From contig VGCB01000016.1 in assembly GCA_016870235.1 (NCBI GenBank), positions 1 through 12,869 of the forward strand: DNA of 12,869 bases. Direction: 5' to 3'. How positions within the stretch are numbered: position 1 is the first letter of the stretch; the number at the start of each line of letters is the position of its first letter. The translations under genes and the position numbers were made by a program. The DNA is from Actinomycetota bacterium (GTDB taxonomy: Bacteria > Actinomycetota > Thermoleophilia > Gaiellales > Gaiellaceae). Shown in pieces: positions 12,572 through 12,869 of the stretch. The notes under the pieces are model-generated. The model did not search any database and had not been told where the DNA came from. It was given only the letters and a program-made list of their open reading frames with translations.

Positions 12572-12869
12572 GTGAGGCTGACACGGCACGCGTACGAGGT
12601 GCCGGGCGTGGGGGACGGCGAGCTCTGGCTCCGGGAGACCGTGGTCGTGCATCACGAGGTCCGGTTCGCGTGGGCTGCGGACACGGACGAGAGCGACGGC
12701 GTCGCGGGTCGGGACGAGACGGAGGCGCCGCCCGGTCGATCCGGGCCGAAGCCGTCGCGAGCGCGGGTGAACGCCGGGAAGGGCTCGGCACCCACGAGCT
12801 CGGCACACACTCCTCCAGCACCGACTGCTTCGGCATCCGCTGCCTCGGTACGCGCGACCTCGGCACAGC
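12572..12869 (+). CDS. Partial unknown gene, 5' end only (at least 99 codons)
   Basis: From a GTG at 12572 the frame stays open to the window end. It begins VRLTRHAYEVPGVGDGELWL (first residue Met in vivo) and continues LRETVVVHHEVRFAWAAD, which looks like a beta-rich folded start with good third-base GC. An acidic stretch DTDESDGVAGRDE follows. From about residue 75 it becomes a Ser/Ala/Pro/Thr-rich linker with a loose five-residue period starting S-A (SAPTS, SAHTP, PAPTA, SASAA, SVRAT). I do not recognise a family. The promoter-like hexamer just upstream and the divergent arrangement with pruA support it. Confidence 0.5.
   Translation, partial: MRLTRHAYEVPGVGDGELWLRETVVVHHEVRFAWAADTDESDGVAGRDETEAPPGRSGPKPSRARVNAGKGSAPTSSAHTPPAPTASASAASVRATSAQ

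Noticed and set aside
12549..12866. N-terminal extension of pruA to an upstream start
   Set aside because: The extension is Pro/Arg/Ser-rich, exceeds the family length and crosses the divergent promoter and the opposing gene.

Overview
The window is very GC-rich DNA with strong G/C preference at third codon positions and frequent GTG starts. It reads like a soil or sediment actinobacterium, perhaps Thermoleophilia/Gaiellales, but that placement rests on gene style only. No phage, plasmid, CRISPR, rRNA or tRNA gene is visible.

Layout. (1) 2-2099, + strand: the 3' part of a HEAT-repeat gene runs into a processive family 2 glycosyltransferase. Both reading frames look broken, the HEAT gene near 678 and the glycosyltransferase near 1870. 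(2) 2109-3453: a Bcp-type peroxiredoxin on the minus strand, divergent from two small four-helix membrane proteins on the plus strand. (3) 3454-5011: a chlorite-dismutase-family heme protein gene (probable coproheme decarboxylase, hemQ), bracketed by two inverted copies of a hairpin-rich element of about 215 bp, with decayed relatives of the element upstream of hemQ. (4) 5012-8339: a secreted glycoside-hydrolase-like protein (minus) and uvrC (plus), transcribed divergently from a 25-bp spacer. (5) 8362-10787, minus strand: a UPF0104/MprF-type membrane protein, a possible small ORF and an epoxide hydrolase. (6) 10914-12869: a proline-catabolic P5C dehydrogenase (pruA) divergent from a partial unknown gene that leaves the window.

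Most genes are housekeeping or general metabolism (excision repair, peroxide defence, heme synthesis, proline oxidation) and do not form one pathway. The polysaccharide-type glycosyltransferase and the membrane proteins suggest envelope functions.

The least explained signal is the repeat element. Its two good copies each start 5-11 nt after a stop codon, in the same orientation relative to the upstream gene. Each begins with a 23-24 bp hairpin whose two arms have changed together between copies, followed by two competing short hairpins and an 11-bp palindrome. A second signal is promoter layout: six starts have a TANNNT hexamer 6-8 nt upstream, as expected for leaderless transcription. In two divergent pairs the opposing hexamers overlap as near-palindromes.
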